Shown in pieces: positions 22,095-30,444 of a stretch of DNA of 64,000 bases. Origin of the DNA: an uncultured Clostridia bacterium. GTDB taxonomy: Bacteria; Bacillota; Clostridia; Oscillospirales; Acutalibacteraceae. Within the stretch, counting starts at the first letter, position 1; the number at the start of each line of letters is the position of its first letter. Both the position numbers and the translations under genes were made by a program. Location: NCBI GenBank assembly GCA_947595635.1, contig CANQEU010000001.1, positions 1 to 64,000 of the forward strand, in the 5' to 3' direction. The notes under the pieces were generated by a model. The model had not been told where the DNA came from and searched no databases. It worked only from the letters and a program-made list of their open reading frames with translations.

Positions 22095-23063
22095 TTGGAC
22101 GAAAATAATAATCTTACTCTTGAGGATCTCGTCTCTGAGCCTGATAATGATGTTTCCAATGAAGAAGAGAAGGAAACACTGACTTCAGACGAAAATAACA
22201 ACGATTCTATTTTTGAAGATGAAATTCAATTTGATGAGCAGCAGACTCAGGAAGAATCAACTGACGGCGAGCTGATTGAGGACAATGAAAGCAATACAGA
22301 GCTTAATATTTTTGACGAGGCTCATACAGACGCTCCCGATACAGCTAAGAAGAAAAAGAAGCCTCATCTCATAATGCCGTGCGTTATTATTTCGCTTTGC
22401 ATTCTAATTGCCGGAATTGCCGCCGGAATTTCCTATCTTATGTTCTTTGACGATTCTATCGACGGAACATATCTTATAGAAAATCCCGACGCTGATGGTC
22501 AGGAAATAAAGAATTACTATATTTTCGGCGATAACGACAATAACGGCGAAAACGGCGGAGATTTGCAGCTGCTTGTCGGCTCACTGAAATTTAACGGCTC
22601 GTATAAGCTTATAAATCAGGACGGAAAAAGCCAGATTCAGCTTAACCTTCAGGCAGTTAATCTATACGGAACTTACAACTATAAGGTAGAGGGCAACAAG
22701 CTGACGGGAATTAATATTGAAATTTACGACGACGCCGGAAATTCAATGAAATTCATTCCGTCAAAATATGAAAAGACTGAAATTGAGCCTATTAAAAACG
22801 CTAAAGTTGATTCAAAGCTTGTCGGAACATGGACAGACAAAAGCGGATACGGCATTGAATACACATTCAATGATGACGGCACTCTCCTTATGAGCGACGG
22901 AACAATGGAAATTACAAGCTATTATTCCGCCAATAAGGGCAAGCTGAATATAAGATATCAGTCTGACTCTGTTATTGAAAACGAAGCCGAATATTCGTTT
23001 GATTCGGATACATTGACCCTTAATCAAATGGAATTTCAAAAGGTAGTCGAGGAATCGCAATAA
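22095..23063 (+). CDS. single-pass membrane protein, acidic N-terminus, DUF5640-like extracellular part
   Basis: Acidic ~90-aa N-terminus, KKKKKPH then a hydrophobic TM segment, then two GTY/GTW-type beta repeats; likely TTG start after GGGGG. Confidence 0.6.
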   Translation: MDENNNLTLEDLVSEPDNDVSNEEEKETLTSDENNNDSIFEDEIQFDEQQTQEESTDGELIEDNESNTELNIFDEAHTDAPDTAKKKKKPHLIMPCVIISLCILIAGIAAGISYLMFFDDSIDGTYLIENPDADGQEIKNYYIFGDNDNNGENGGDLQLLVGSLKFNGSYKLINQDGKSQIQLNLQAVNLYGTYNYKVEGNKLTGINIEIYDDAGNSMKFIPSKYEKTEIEPIKNAKVDSKLVGTWTDKSGYGIEYTFNDDGTLLMSDGTMEITSYYSANKGKLNIRYQSDSVIENEAEYSFDSDTLTLNQMEFQKVVEESQ

Positions 23064-23088
23064 TTACAAAATTGGAGATGTTTTTGTT

Positions 23089-24534
23089 TTGAAAAAAAGA
23101 TATTTAAAAATTGTTGCCGTGTTTACGGCGATTATGATACTGATTGCTTCAATATCAGCAGTCAGCGGCTCGGCAACGTCAGGTAGGGTAGTGATCAGTC
23201 AAGCGCACTACAGCGTTCAGATAGGCTCTACCGTTCAAATAAAGGCAACCGGCTCAAATATAACTTGGAGCTCCTCAGATAAAGATGTCGCAACAGTTTC
23301 AAAAACAGGTGTTGTGACAGGAAAGTCAATGGGAGTTGCAACAATAACGGCAAAATCAGGCGGAAGCAGCGCAAGCTGTGAGGTTAGCTGCGGCTTTTAT
23401 AAGGGAATTGACGTTTCAGTCTGGAACGGCGACATTAACTGGTCTAAGGTAAAGGCTCAGGGCATAGATTTTGCAATAATCAGAGCAGGATACGGCTGGG
23501 AGGATTACCCGTATCAGATGGATAAGCAGCTTGTAAACTACGTTACGGGCTGTGTTAAAAACGACATTCCTTTCTCGCTGTACTTTTACTCCTATGCCGA
23601 AACATCGTCACAGGCTGTTTTAGAGGCTAAATATCTTTTAAAGATTATCAATGACTATCTTCCGTCATACAAGGATAAAATTGCACTGCCTATTGCGTAT
23701 GACCTTGAGGAGGATCCCATATTTGAGATGCCGAGCAAAACGTTGACAGATATTGTTATATCATTTTCAACGGAAATTCAAAAAGCCGGCTATGAGGCAA
23801 TGGTGTACGGCAATACATCCTCGTTTAAAAATATGGACATTAATAAAATACAGTCAAAGGGAATAGGTTTTTGGTATGCGCTTTGGCCGTACAGTCCCGA
23901 CTTTTCTTCTCCGACTACAGTCGGCAGAAGCGAAATAAACGCTAACCTTTGGCAGTATGCCTCCGACGGTCATGTTTCGGGAGTCGGTCCCGAGGGCAGC
24001 GACGTAGATATGGATATTATGTATATGCTGAGCGCCACAACAAATAGCGTTAAAGCAACAACAACAAAGGTTTCAATCACAGCACCCGGAGAAGGAGGCG
24101 TAAGCCTCGGCTGGAACGCGGTCAGCGGCGCAAAATATAATCTCTACCGTACAGAGCTTGACTCTGAAGCTAAAATAATTGAGTCCAAAACAAAACGCCT
24201 TTATTCAGGCACTAAGACGTCATACACAGATAAAACCGCGGAATACGGAAAGGCATACTACTATTATACCGATACATATATTGACGGCGATATTCTTGAT
24301 AAGTCATATAAGCCGACGGCAAGCGGAAAGAAAAACGGCGACAGTGTGTATAACATTAAAAAAAATGATGTTAATGCCGACGGCACGCTTAATCTGCTTG
24401 ACGCAATCTGCGCTCAAAAATATTCTTTGTCTATTTTAGATTTAAACTGCGCGCAGATATACGCCGCGGATTTCGATAATTCAGGCACGATTACTCTCGC
24501 GGACGCTATACGCCTGCAAAAGCAAAATATGTAA
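23089..24534 (+). CDS. secreted GH25 lysozyme with Big_2 domain, FN3-like domain and C-terminal type I dockerin
   Basis: Signal peptide; WSSSDKDVATVSKTGVVTGKSMGVATITAKSGG (Big_2); GIDVSVWNGDINWSKVKAQGIDFAIIRAGYG (GH25); NDVNADGTLNLLDAICAQKY and AADFDNSGTITLADAIRLQKQ (two dockerin EF-hand repeats). Confidence 0.9.
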   Translation: MKKRYLKIVAVFTAIMILIASISAVSGSATSGRVVISQAHYSVQIGSTVQIKATGSNITWSSSDKDVATVSKTGVVTGKSMGVATITAKSGGSSASCEVSCGFYKGIDVSVWNGDINWSKVKAQGIDFAIIRAGYGWEDYPYQMDKQLVNYVTGCVKNDIPFSLYFYSYAETSSQAVLEAKYLLKIINDYLPSYKDKIALPIAYDLEEDPIFEMPSKTLTDIVISFSTEIQKAGYEAMVYGNTSSFKNMDINKIQSKGIGFWYALWPYSPDFSSPTTVGRSEINANLWQYASDGHVSGVGPEGSDVDMDIMYMLSATTNSVKATTTKVSITAPGEGGVSLGWNAVSGAKYNLYRTELDSEAKIIESKTKRLYSGTKTSYTDKTAEYGKAYYYYTDTYIDGDILDKSYKPTASGKKNGDSVYNIKKNDVNADGTLNLLDAICAQKYSLSILDLNCAQIYAADFDNSGTITLADAIRLQKQNM

Positions 24535-24619
24535 AACAACGTGCTTGACAGGTATAATATAAAAAGCGATAAAAGTTTCGATTATTTAAAATCACAAATA
24601 TTAATTATACGATTATAAG

Positions 24620-24653
24620 ACGGCGCAGTCCTTAAAAATAGGGCTGCGCCGTT
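24620..24653 (+). terminator. hairpin terminator
   Basis: ACGGCGCAGTCC-ttaaaaata-GGGCTGCGCCGTTT. Confidence 0.6.
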
Positions 24654-24796
24654 TATCGTGCTTTTATTTGATTGCTTTTGTAATTAAATATATCTTTTAA
24701 TGTTTAAAATCATCTATTTAACGCTGAAATTGACAAATTATAGGAAAAATTTAGAAATATTTTGGTGAAACTATTTATTTTCCGAAATATATGTGA

Positions 24797-24943
24797 TATA
24801 ATAATGTCAGCAAAGTAAAATTTGCGCCAAAGCGTTTTCGCTGAGCTGCTATAGCATTTATCTCTGTATATATACTTATGCATATGATAACGCTTTTTCA
24901 GCAGCTGCAAACGCCAAATATAATTTAAGGGAGGTCCCGCACT
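24797..24943 (+). promoter_or_regulatory. extended -10 promoter and structured 5' leader of hpf
   Basis: TGATATAAT at 24794-24802; leader contains AAAGCGTT(24829)/AACGCTTT(24889), AGCTGC(24844)/GCAGCT(24901) and TTTGC(24821)/GCAAA(24907) complementarities. Confidence 0.5.
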
Positions 24944-25495
24944 ATGTTAGTAAATTACATAGCGAAGAAAGTTAATCTAAAGGATAATTTTAAGGATATG
25001 GTTCAAAAAAAGCTTGCCAAATTCGACAGGCTTTTCAGCGACAGCGCTACTGCGACGGTAAAAGCAACTGTTGAAAAGAACCGTCAGACAGTTGAAATCA
25101 CAATAAACGACAACGGAATGATATACAGGTCTGAAAATACGACCGCTGAAATGAACGAGGCTGTTGATAAATGTATTGCCATTCTCGGCAGACAAATCAG
25201 GAAAAACAAGACCAAGCTTGAAAGAAGACTCAGAGAAGGCTCTCTTGACGAGTTTATTGCCTCGGAAACAGAGAGTGGCTTAGATACAGAAACTGATGAA
25301 GAGATTGCCGAATATGACGTTTACAGGACAAAGACGATACCGTCTAAGCCGATGCTTGTTGATGAAGCAATTTTGAGAATGAATATGATAGACCACCAGT
25401 TCTTTATGTTCAACAATGCAGAAACCTCGCAGATAAATGTTGTTTATAAAAGAGCCGACGGCAGATACGGCTTGTTGGTGCCGGAGGACAACTGA
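24944..25495 (+). CDS. hpf: long-form ribosome hibernation-promoting factor
   Basis: HPF/RaiA N-terminal domain plus C-terminal SKPMLVDEAILRMNMIDHQFFMFNNAETSQINVVYKRADGRYGLL. Confidence 0.95.
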   Translation: MLVNYIAKKVNLKDNFKDMVQKKLAKFDRLFSDSATATVKATVEKNRQTVEITINDNGMIYRSENTTAEMNEAVDKCIAILGRQIRKNKTKLERRLREGSLDEFIASETESGLDTETDEEIAEYDVYRTKTIPSKPMLVDEAILRMNMIDHQFFMFNNAETSQINVVYKRADGRYGLLVPEDN

Positions 25496-25570
25496 TACGG
25501 TCTTTATTAAGCGCATATAATTTTATTGCAGCCGCTTGATTTCAAGCCGTTAAAATCTTAATATGAATTA

Positions 25571-25617
25571 TCCGCCGAAGCGCTTATGTGTTGCAGACAT
25601 AGCTTCGGCGGATTTTT
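25571..25617. terminator. hairpin terminator
   Basis: TCCGCCGAAGC...GCTTCGGCGGATTTTTAT. Confidence 0.75.
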
Positions 25618-25680
25618 ATCTACATTTTTAATTTTAAATTAATCATTTCGTTATTCAGGCAGATAAAAAATTATTAATTA

Positions 25681-26646
25681 TTATTCAAATTCGGATTTTA
25701 TGCTTCTCATAAATAAGCCGGAAAGTATTTCCCTGACGTTTTTATCGCCCTTTAAGACCTCGCTTACCGCCCTTGCTATAGGCAAATCAACGCTGTATTC
25801 ATCTCCGAGCTTTAACAGCGCCTGCGTTGTGTATACTCCCTCGGCAAGCTTTTCGAATTTTTCTCCCTTGACATACATCTCGCCGTACATTCTGTTGTGA
25901 CTCCATTTTGAAAAAAGAGTAGCCTCGTAATCGCCCAAATGACACAATCCGTATGCGGACATACCGTTGCCGCCCATTGCGCTTATAAGCCTTGAAATCT
26001 CCCTTGTTCCTCTCGCCATCAAAGCGCCCTTCAGCGATGTGTAACCGAGACCGTCAAGCATTCCTGCCGCAAGTCCGACAACATTTTTAGCCGCTGCTCC
26101 AACCTCTGTGCCAATCAAATCGTTACCGAGATAAAAACGTATCAGCTCGCTGTTAAAGCTGTCTACAAGTCTTTTTTTAACGCTTTCGTTTTTGCTGTCT
26201 ATAACCATACAATTCGGAATGCCCCTTACATAGTCCTGTGGATGTCCCGGGCCTACCCAAACAGCAACGGGAGTTTTTTCGGTATCTATATACTCCTCAA
26301 AAACCTCGCTAAGGCGCTTTCCCGTTGTTTGCTCAATGCCCTTCATACAAAGCACAAAGGTTTTTCCGTCAAGATTAAATTTGTTCACGCGCTGTAAAAA
26401 GCTGCGCAGATTTTGTGAGCTTATTGAAATTACAATTATCTCGCCGTGAGCAAGCGAAGCCTCCAGGTCATCGCTGACTACCATACTCGGAGAATAAGAA
26501 AGATATTCGTTTTTGTGCTCGGCTTTAAGCTGACGGAAATCGGGAGCGTCGGTAAGACCCCATGAATAAACGCTGTTGCCGATTTTGTCAAGATACCATG
26601 CTATGCACGAGCCCCAGCGGCCGCAGCCCAATACAGATATGTTCAT
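25681..26646 (-). CDS. gpsA: NAD(P)H-dependent glycerol-3-phosphate dehydrogenase
   Basis: MNISVLGCGRWGSCIAWYLDKIG, CMKGIE, WVGPGHPQD, GAAAKNVVGLAAGMLDGLG. Confidence 0.9.
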   Translation of the reverse strand: MNISVLGCGRWGSCIAWYLDKIGNSVYSWGLTDAPDFRQLKAEHKNEYLSYSPSMVVSDDLEASLAHGEIIVISISSQNLRSFLQRVNKFNLDGKTFVLCMKGIEQTTGKRLSEVFEEYIDTEKTPVAVWVGPGHPQDYVRGIPNCMVIDSKNESVKKRLVDSFNSELIRFYLGNDLIGTEVGAAAKNVVGLAAGMLDGLGYTSLKGALMARGTREISRLISAMGGNGMSAYGLCHLGDYEATLFSKWSHNRMYGEMYVKGEKFEKLAEGVYTTQALLKLGDEYSVDLPIARAVSEVLKGDKNVREILSGLFMRSIKSEFE

Positions 26647-26691
26647 ATTACCACCGTCCAATATTATACTATGAACACATTATAACACGAA

Positions 26692-27087
26692 CTACCGATC
26701 AATTCTATATAATTTTTTATTATCCTTATCCTTTTTTTCGCCGGACGAAAACAACTGCTTTAATCCCATAATCAAAAGCAAAACGCCGAAAAGCTTAGAG
26801 AGTATTTTATCGTCAGTTACCGTGGCAAGATAGGCTCCCAAATATGAGCTTAAAATACCGCAAAGGGCAAAGGGGAGAGCGATCCTCCACTCTATCATTC
26901 CCTTTATGTGGTAAATAACAACCGATATGACGGCTATAGGAATAAAAAACAGCACGTTTATTCCCTGAGCAAGAATTTGAGATATATTTGTAAAAATAGA
27001 AAAATAAATAATCATTATTCCGCCGCCGCCCATACCCATTGAGCTGAAAATGCCGGCGATAAGGGCGGCGATTGCTCCGGCGCTCAT
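26692..27087 (-). CDS. half-size TSUP (TauE/SafE) family permease subunit
   Basis: AGIFSSMGMGGGGIMIIYF and hydrophobic TM helices; 131 aa, half the usual TSUP size. Confidence 0.75.
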   Translation of the reverse strand: MSAGAIAALIAGIFSSMGMGGGGIMIIYFSIFTNISQILAQGINVLFFIPIAVISVVIYHIKGMIEWRIALPFALCGILSSYLGAYLATVTDDKILSKLFGVLLLIMGLKQLFSSGEKKDKDNKKLYRIDR

Positions 27088-27467
27088 CTGAAAATAAGGC
27101 GGGCAGCCGCCCAAAGCATAAATACAGCAAACAGCTTTTTAATAAAGACGTTGCTTAGTTTGCTTAGCAATACTGTACCTATCAACGCGCCGATAACGCC
27201 CCAAATAACATATGGCGCAACGTCTGAAAGCGTAACTTTGCTGCTGCTCATATAGCTTATCGCGCTCGAAACACACATAGGAAGTATTATCGCGACGCAG
27301 GTTGCGTGCGCCTTTTTTGGCTCGGTAACTCTTGATAAAAACGGAATGGCTATCATTCCTCCGCCGGCGCCAAGCAAACCGTTAATAAGTCCTGTTATAA
27401 TGCCGCCAATAACACTGTGAGGCTTTTTCTTTTTATCTTTATCTTTATTTTCCTTTTCTTTATCCAA
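27084..27467 (-). CDS. half-size TSUP (TauE/SafE) family permease subunit
   Basis: IGGIITGLINGLLGAGGGMIAIPFLS TSUP motif; partner of the adjacent ORF, 4-bp overlap. Confidence 0.75.
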   Translation of the reverse strand: MDKEKENKDKDKKKKPHSVIGGIITGLINGLLGAGGGMIAIPFLSRVTEPKKAHATCVAIILPMCVSSAISYMSSSKVTLSDVAPYVIWGVIGALIGTVLLSKLSNVFIKKLFAVFMLWAAARLIFR

Positions 27468-27511
27468 AATTCATCACCGATAATATTGTGAGCTAAAAGG
27501 CGTTATTCATA

Positions 27512-27547
27512 CAAAAAAATAGCCATTGCAGTATAAACCGCAATGGC
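27512..27547 (-). terminator. Rho-independent terminator of the 6S RNA
   Basis: Minus strand: GCCATTGCGGTTTATACTGCAATGGCTATTTTTTTG. Confidence 0.8.
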
Positions 27548-27553
27548 ATAAAA

Positions 27554-27733
27554 AACCCGCCTGACCGCATTGTGTAAATTATAACCTGCCTACCAAAAGA
27601 CAGGTGGGTGTCTCCCCTTGATTTCACGCTCCCTTCGTCCGCAAGGCGGGAGGTCTGCAATCCGTCAAGGGAGTAGGACTCCCGATTAATAAGTTGTAGG
27701 GTTATATGAACACAATTCGCGCATCAGGCAGGC
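27554..27733 (-). ncRNA. ssrS: probable 6S RNA
   Basis: Minus strand of about 180 nt: GCCTGA.../...TCAGGC terminal stem, ATTGTGT/ACACAAT and ATAACC/GGTTAT extensions, large internal bubble, 3'-side small hairpin (ACCTG...CAGGT), apical stem CTCCCTTGA.../...TCAAGGGGAG; terminator directly downstream; no ORF. Confidence 0.65.
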
Positions 27734-27744
27734 AAAATTAAAAT

Positions 27745-28065
27745 TTAAAGCTCGTCGCTCTCCGGGGCGTCATCCTCATACATATTTTCAAAATGATCCT
27801 CGAATATCTCAGCAAGGCTCTGGCTGAGCTCTTCATCGTCAACCTCAACAAGAAGTTCCTCGCCGTCCTCGTCAATCGTTTCAAAAATATAATAGACCCC
27901 GTCGGACTCAAGCTCCTCCTCGGGCGATTCAAAAACAGGGTATAGGGCATAATAGCTTTTATCATCCTGTTCTATAATGTCAAGTATTTCAAATTGCTGT
28001 TCTTTGCCGTCCTCGTCAATCAAGGTAATTAAGTCCGCTTCAAATTCTTTATCCATAAATATCAT
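27745..28065 (-). CDS. DUF1292 family protein
   Basis: LITLIDEDGKEQQFEILDIIEQDDKSYYALYPVFE...; highly acidic. Confidence 0.88.
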   Translation of the reverse strand: MIFMDKEFEADLITLIDEDGKEQQFEILDIIEQDDKSYYALYPVFESPEEELESDGVYYIFETIDEDGEELLVEVDDEELSQSLAEIFEDHFENMYEDDAPESDEL

Positions 28066-28181
28066 TCCCTTTCGCTTTTCATATATGTATTGTACCCTTA
28101 ATATTAAATTAAGTCAAGAGTATTTGAAAAATTTAGCTAAATAAAATTTATGAAAAAAATAAAAAAAGTTAAAAAAAAGTA

Positions 28182-28209
28182 TTGACATTACCAAAATAAG
28201 TGTTATAAT
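28182..28209 (+). promoter_or_regulatory. strong sigma-A-type promoter
   Basis: TTGACA (28182-28187), 16-nt spacer, TATAAT (28204-28209), opening an ~700-bp region with no long ORF. Confidence 0.75.
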
Positions 28210-28241
28210 GTAATTGAAATCAAGGAAAGGAGATGAGTCCG

Positions 28242-28310
28242 ATGGGCGAATTGGAACCGGTACATTTTATGAGCCTTGTTGACGAAACGGGCTCAGATCT
28301 GCGAGGCTGA
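28242..28310 (+). CDS. possible 22-aa peptide MGELEPVHFMSLVDETGSDLRG
   Basis: ATG 9 nt after AAAGGAG, ~26 nt after the predicted transcription start; TGA at 28308. Confidence 0.35.
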   Translation: MGELEPVHFMSLVDETGSDLRG

Positions 28311-28775
28311 CTTGAGAATATTAAAATAATAAAGAAAAATAAGTAATATACAAAAGATGCTCAAAAATCCATCATTTGCAGCTTCTTGCTTGATATTCAA
28401 ATTTTTAACGATTCCCAAAAAGGGCATGGAATATTTAAAGTTTGCCAAGCAGTAAATTTACAATTGAATATTTTTATTATTAGTCTATCGTGTGTTCGGA
28501 TATACTGAAGATACGGTAAAAAAGCTCAAAGCATTAAAAGCTTGAATTGATTTTCTGCTCCAACGGCGGAAAATCAATGAAATACAGACAAACGGTCTGT
28601 AATACAAGTTAAGCATTAAAGGCGCATTAAAGCGTGCTGATGGTTGTGCGTAATACAATTCGCAACCGAATGTAATTTTATTGTGTAGAGTAATTACTTC
28701 AACTTTCTGTTTTATAATATATTTCTCATTTACATATATTGAGAGTGAGTCCGATGATTTAGATTAATAAGTTAC

Positions 28776-28806
28776 GACCGGCGGGGTGTTCTCGCCGGTC
28801 TTTTTT
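28776..28806 (+). terminator. Rho-independent terminator
   Basis: GACCGGCG-gggtgttct-CGCCGGTCTTTTTT. Confidence 0.85.
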
Positions 28807-28922
28807 CGTGCCTTCTTATCTTTAAATTTTAATTATTCCGCATTATTTTAACTTGCGGTTGATATTTTTTCCATAAATAAGTATAATAAAATGCAGACAA
28901 GGTAAAGAAAGGTAGTTATTAA

Positions 28923-30314
28923 ATGAATCTTAATACATTCGACTTTTTAAACTCATTAAAAGGCAAAAAAATCGCTCTGTGCGGAATTGGCAGAAGCAAT
29001 CTGCATCTTATTAAGCTGTTTAAAAAATACGGCGCACAGGTTATAGCCTGTGACAAAAGCAGCGAGGATATGCTTGGCGAAAACGCAGACCTTGCTAAAG
29101 AGGCAGGAGCGCAGCTTTCTCTCGGAGAAAATTATTTAAAGCTTGACGATATAGACATTCTCTTTCGCACACCCGGTATGCGCTTTTATACCGATCAGCT
29201 CAACTCATTCAGAAAGAGGGGAGTAGCTGTAACCTCTGAAATGGAATTGTTTTTTGAGCTTTGCCCGTGCAAAATAATTGCCGTTACGGGCAGCGACGGC
29301 AAAACCACTACCACTACTATTATTTCAGAGCTTTTAAAAAAGCAGGGATATACAGTGCATTTGGGCGGAAATATCGGAACACCTCTGCTTCCGCAGATTG
29401 AAACGATTTCTAAAAACGACATAGCCGTTGTAGAGCTTTCAAGCTTTCAGCTTATTTCTATGCGTGAAAGCCCGGATATTGCCGTTGTGACAAATTTAGC
29501 GCCTAATCATCTTGATATTCACAAGGATATGCAGGAGTACATAGACGCTAAGAAAAATATAATTTTGCATCAAAGCGCATTTGACAGGGCTGTTTTAAAT
29601 CTTGACAACGACATTTCAAATAGCTTTGAAGACGAATGCAGGGGCAGCGTATATAAATTTTCAAGAAAGAAATCAATACAAAACGGCGCTTTTTGCGACG
29701 AAAACGGCGGAATTTTCTTCAGCGAAAACGGAAATACTACTTCGGTCATGAACATATCGGATATAAAAATTCCCGGTCTGCACAATGTTGAGAATTATCT
29801 TGCGGCTATTGCGGCAGTTTGGGGAATGGTCGATGTAGAAAACATAAGGTATGTTGCAAAAAATTTCTCCGGCGTAGAGCATCGGGCTGAATTTGTAAGA
29901 GAACTTAACGGCGTTAAATATTATAACGACTCTATCGCCTCAAGCCCCACGAGAACAGCGCTTGGCACGCTTTCGCTTTATGATTTTAAAATAATACTCA
30001 TTGCCGGAGGATATGACAAACACATTCCATATGAACCGCTCGGCTCTGTTATCAACGATAAGGTAAAAACACTTATACTTATGGGAGATACAGCCGATAA
30101 AATCGAAAGCGCCGTCACAGGCGCTGATAATTACAAGCCTGACTCATTAAAAATCATAAGGGTAAAGAATATGGAGGAGGCTGTTAAAGCGGCAGCAGAA
30201 AACGCTGCAAGCGGAGATATAGTTTCAATGTCACCTGCAAGCGCAAGCTTTGATTTATATAAAAATTTCGACGAGCGCGGCAAGCACTTTAAGTCGATAG
30301 TAAATAATTTATAA
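28923..30314 (+). CDS. murD: UDP-N-acetylmuramoyl-L-alanine--D-glutamate ligase
   Basis: AVTGSDGKTTTTTIISELL, YNDSIASSPTRT. Confidence 0.93.
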   Translation: MNLNTFDFLNSLKGKKIALCGIGRSNLHLIKLFKKYGAQVIACDKSSEDMLGENADLAKEAGAQLSLGENYLKLDDIDILFRTPGMRFYTDQLNSFRKRGVAVTSEMELFFELCPCKIIAVTGSDGKTTTTTIISELLKKQGYTVHLGGNIGTPLLPQIETISKNDIAVVELSSFQLISMRESPDIAVVTNLAPNHLDIHKDMQEYIDAKKNIILHQSAFDRAVLNLDNDISNSFEDECRGSVYKFSRKKSIQNGAFCDENGGIFFSENGNTTSVMNISDIKIPGLHNVENYLAAIAAVWGMVDVENIRYVAKNFSGVEHRAEFVRELNGVKYYNDSIASSPTRTALGTLSLYDFKIILIAGGYDKHIPYEPLGSVINDKVKTLILMGDTADKIESAVTGADNYKPDSLKIIRVKNMEEAVKAAAENAASGDIVSMSPASASFDLYKNFDERGKHFKSIVNNL

Positions 30315-30444
30315 TTTAAATAATTTTCATAGCCTGATACGGTGATGATATTTTATTAACGGGTAAACTCCGCATTGACAATCAGCGTCATTATTTATAC
30401 AGCAGGGTTTTGACCTGAATTTTAAAATGAAGGGAACGACTATA

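Larger units (their letters stand above)
28216..28806 (+). ncRNA. candidate structured noncoding transcription unit, ~590 nt
   Basis: Promoter 28182-28209; no ORF of 60 aa or more; hairpins ATTGATTTTCTGC/GCGGAAAATCAAT (28546-28578), ACAGAC/GTCTGT (28584-28600), GGTTGTGCG/CGCAACC; ends at a Rho-independent terminator. Confidence 0.45.

Noticed and set aside
28230-28265. Hammerhead-ribozyme-like string GATGAGTCC-GAT-GGGCGAA near the start of the noncoding unit
   Set aside because: Stem II-like pairing is possible, but the conserved CUGANGA core reads GAGATGA and GAAA reads GAAT; the catalytic core is not met.
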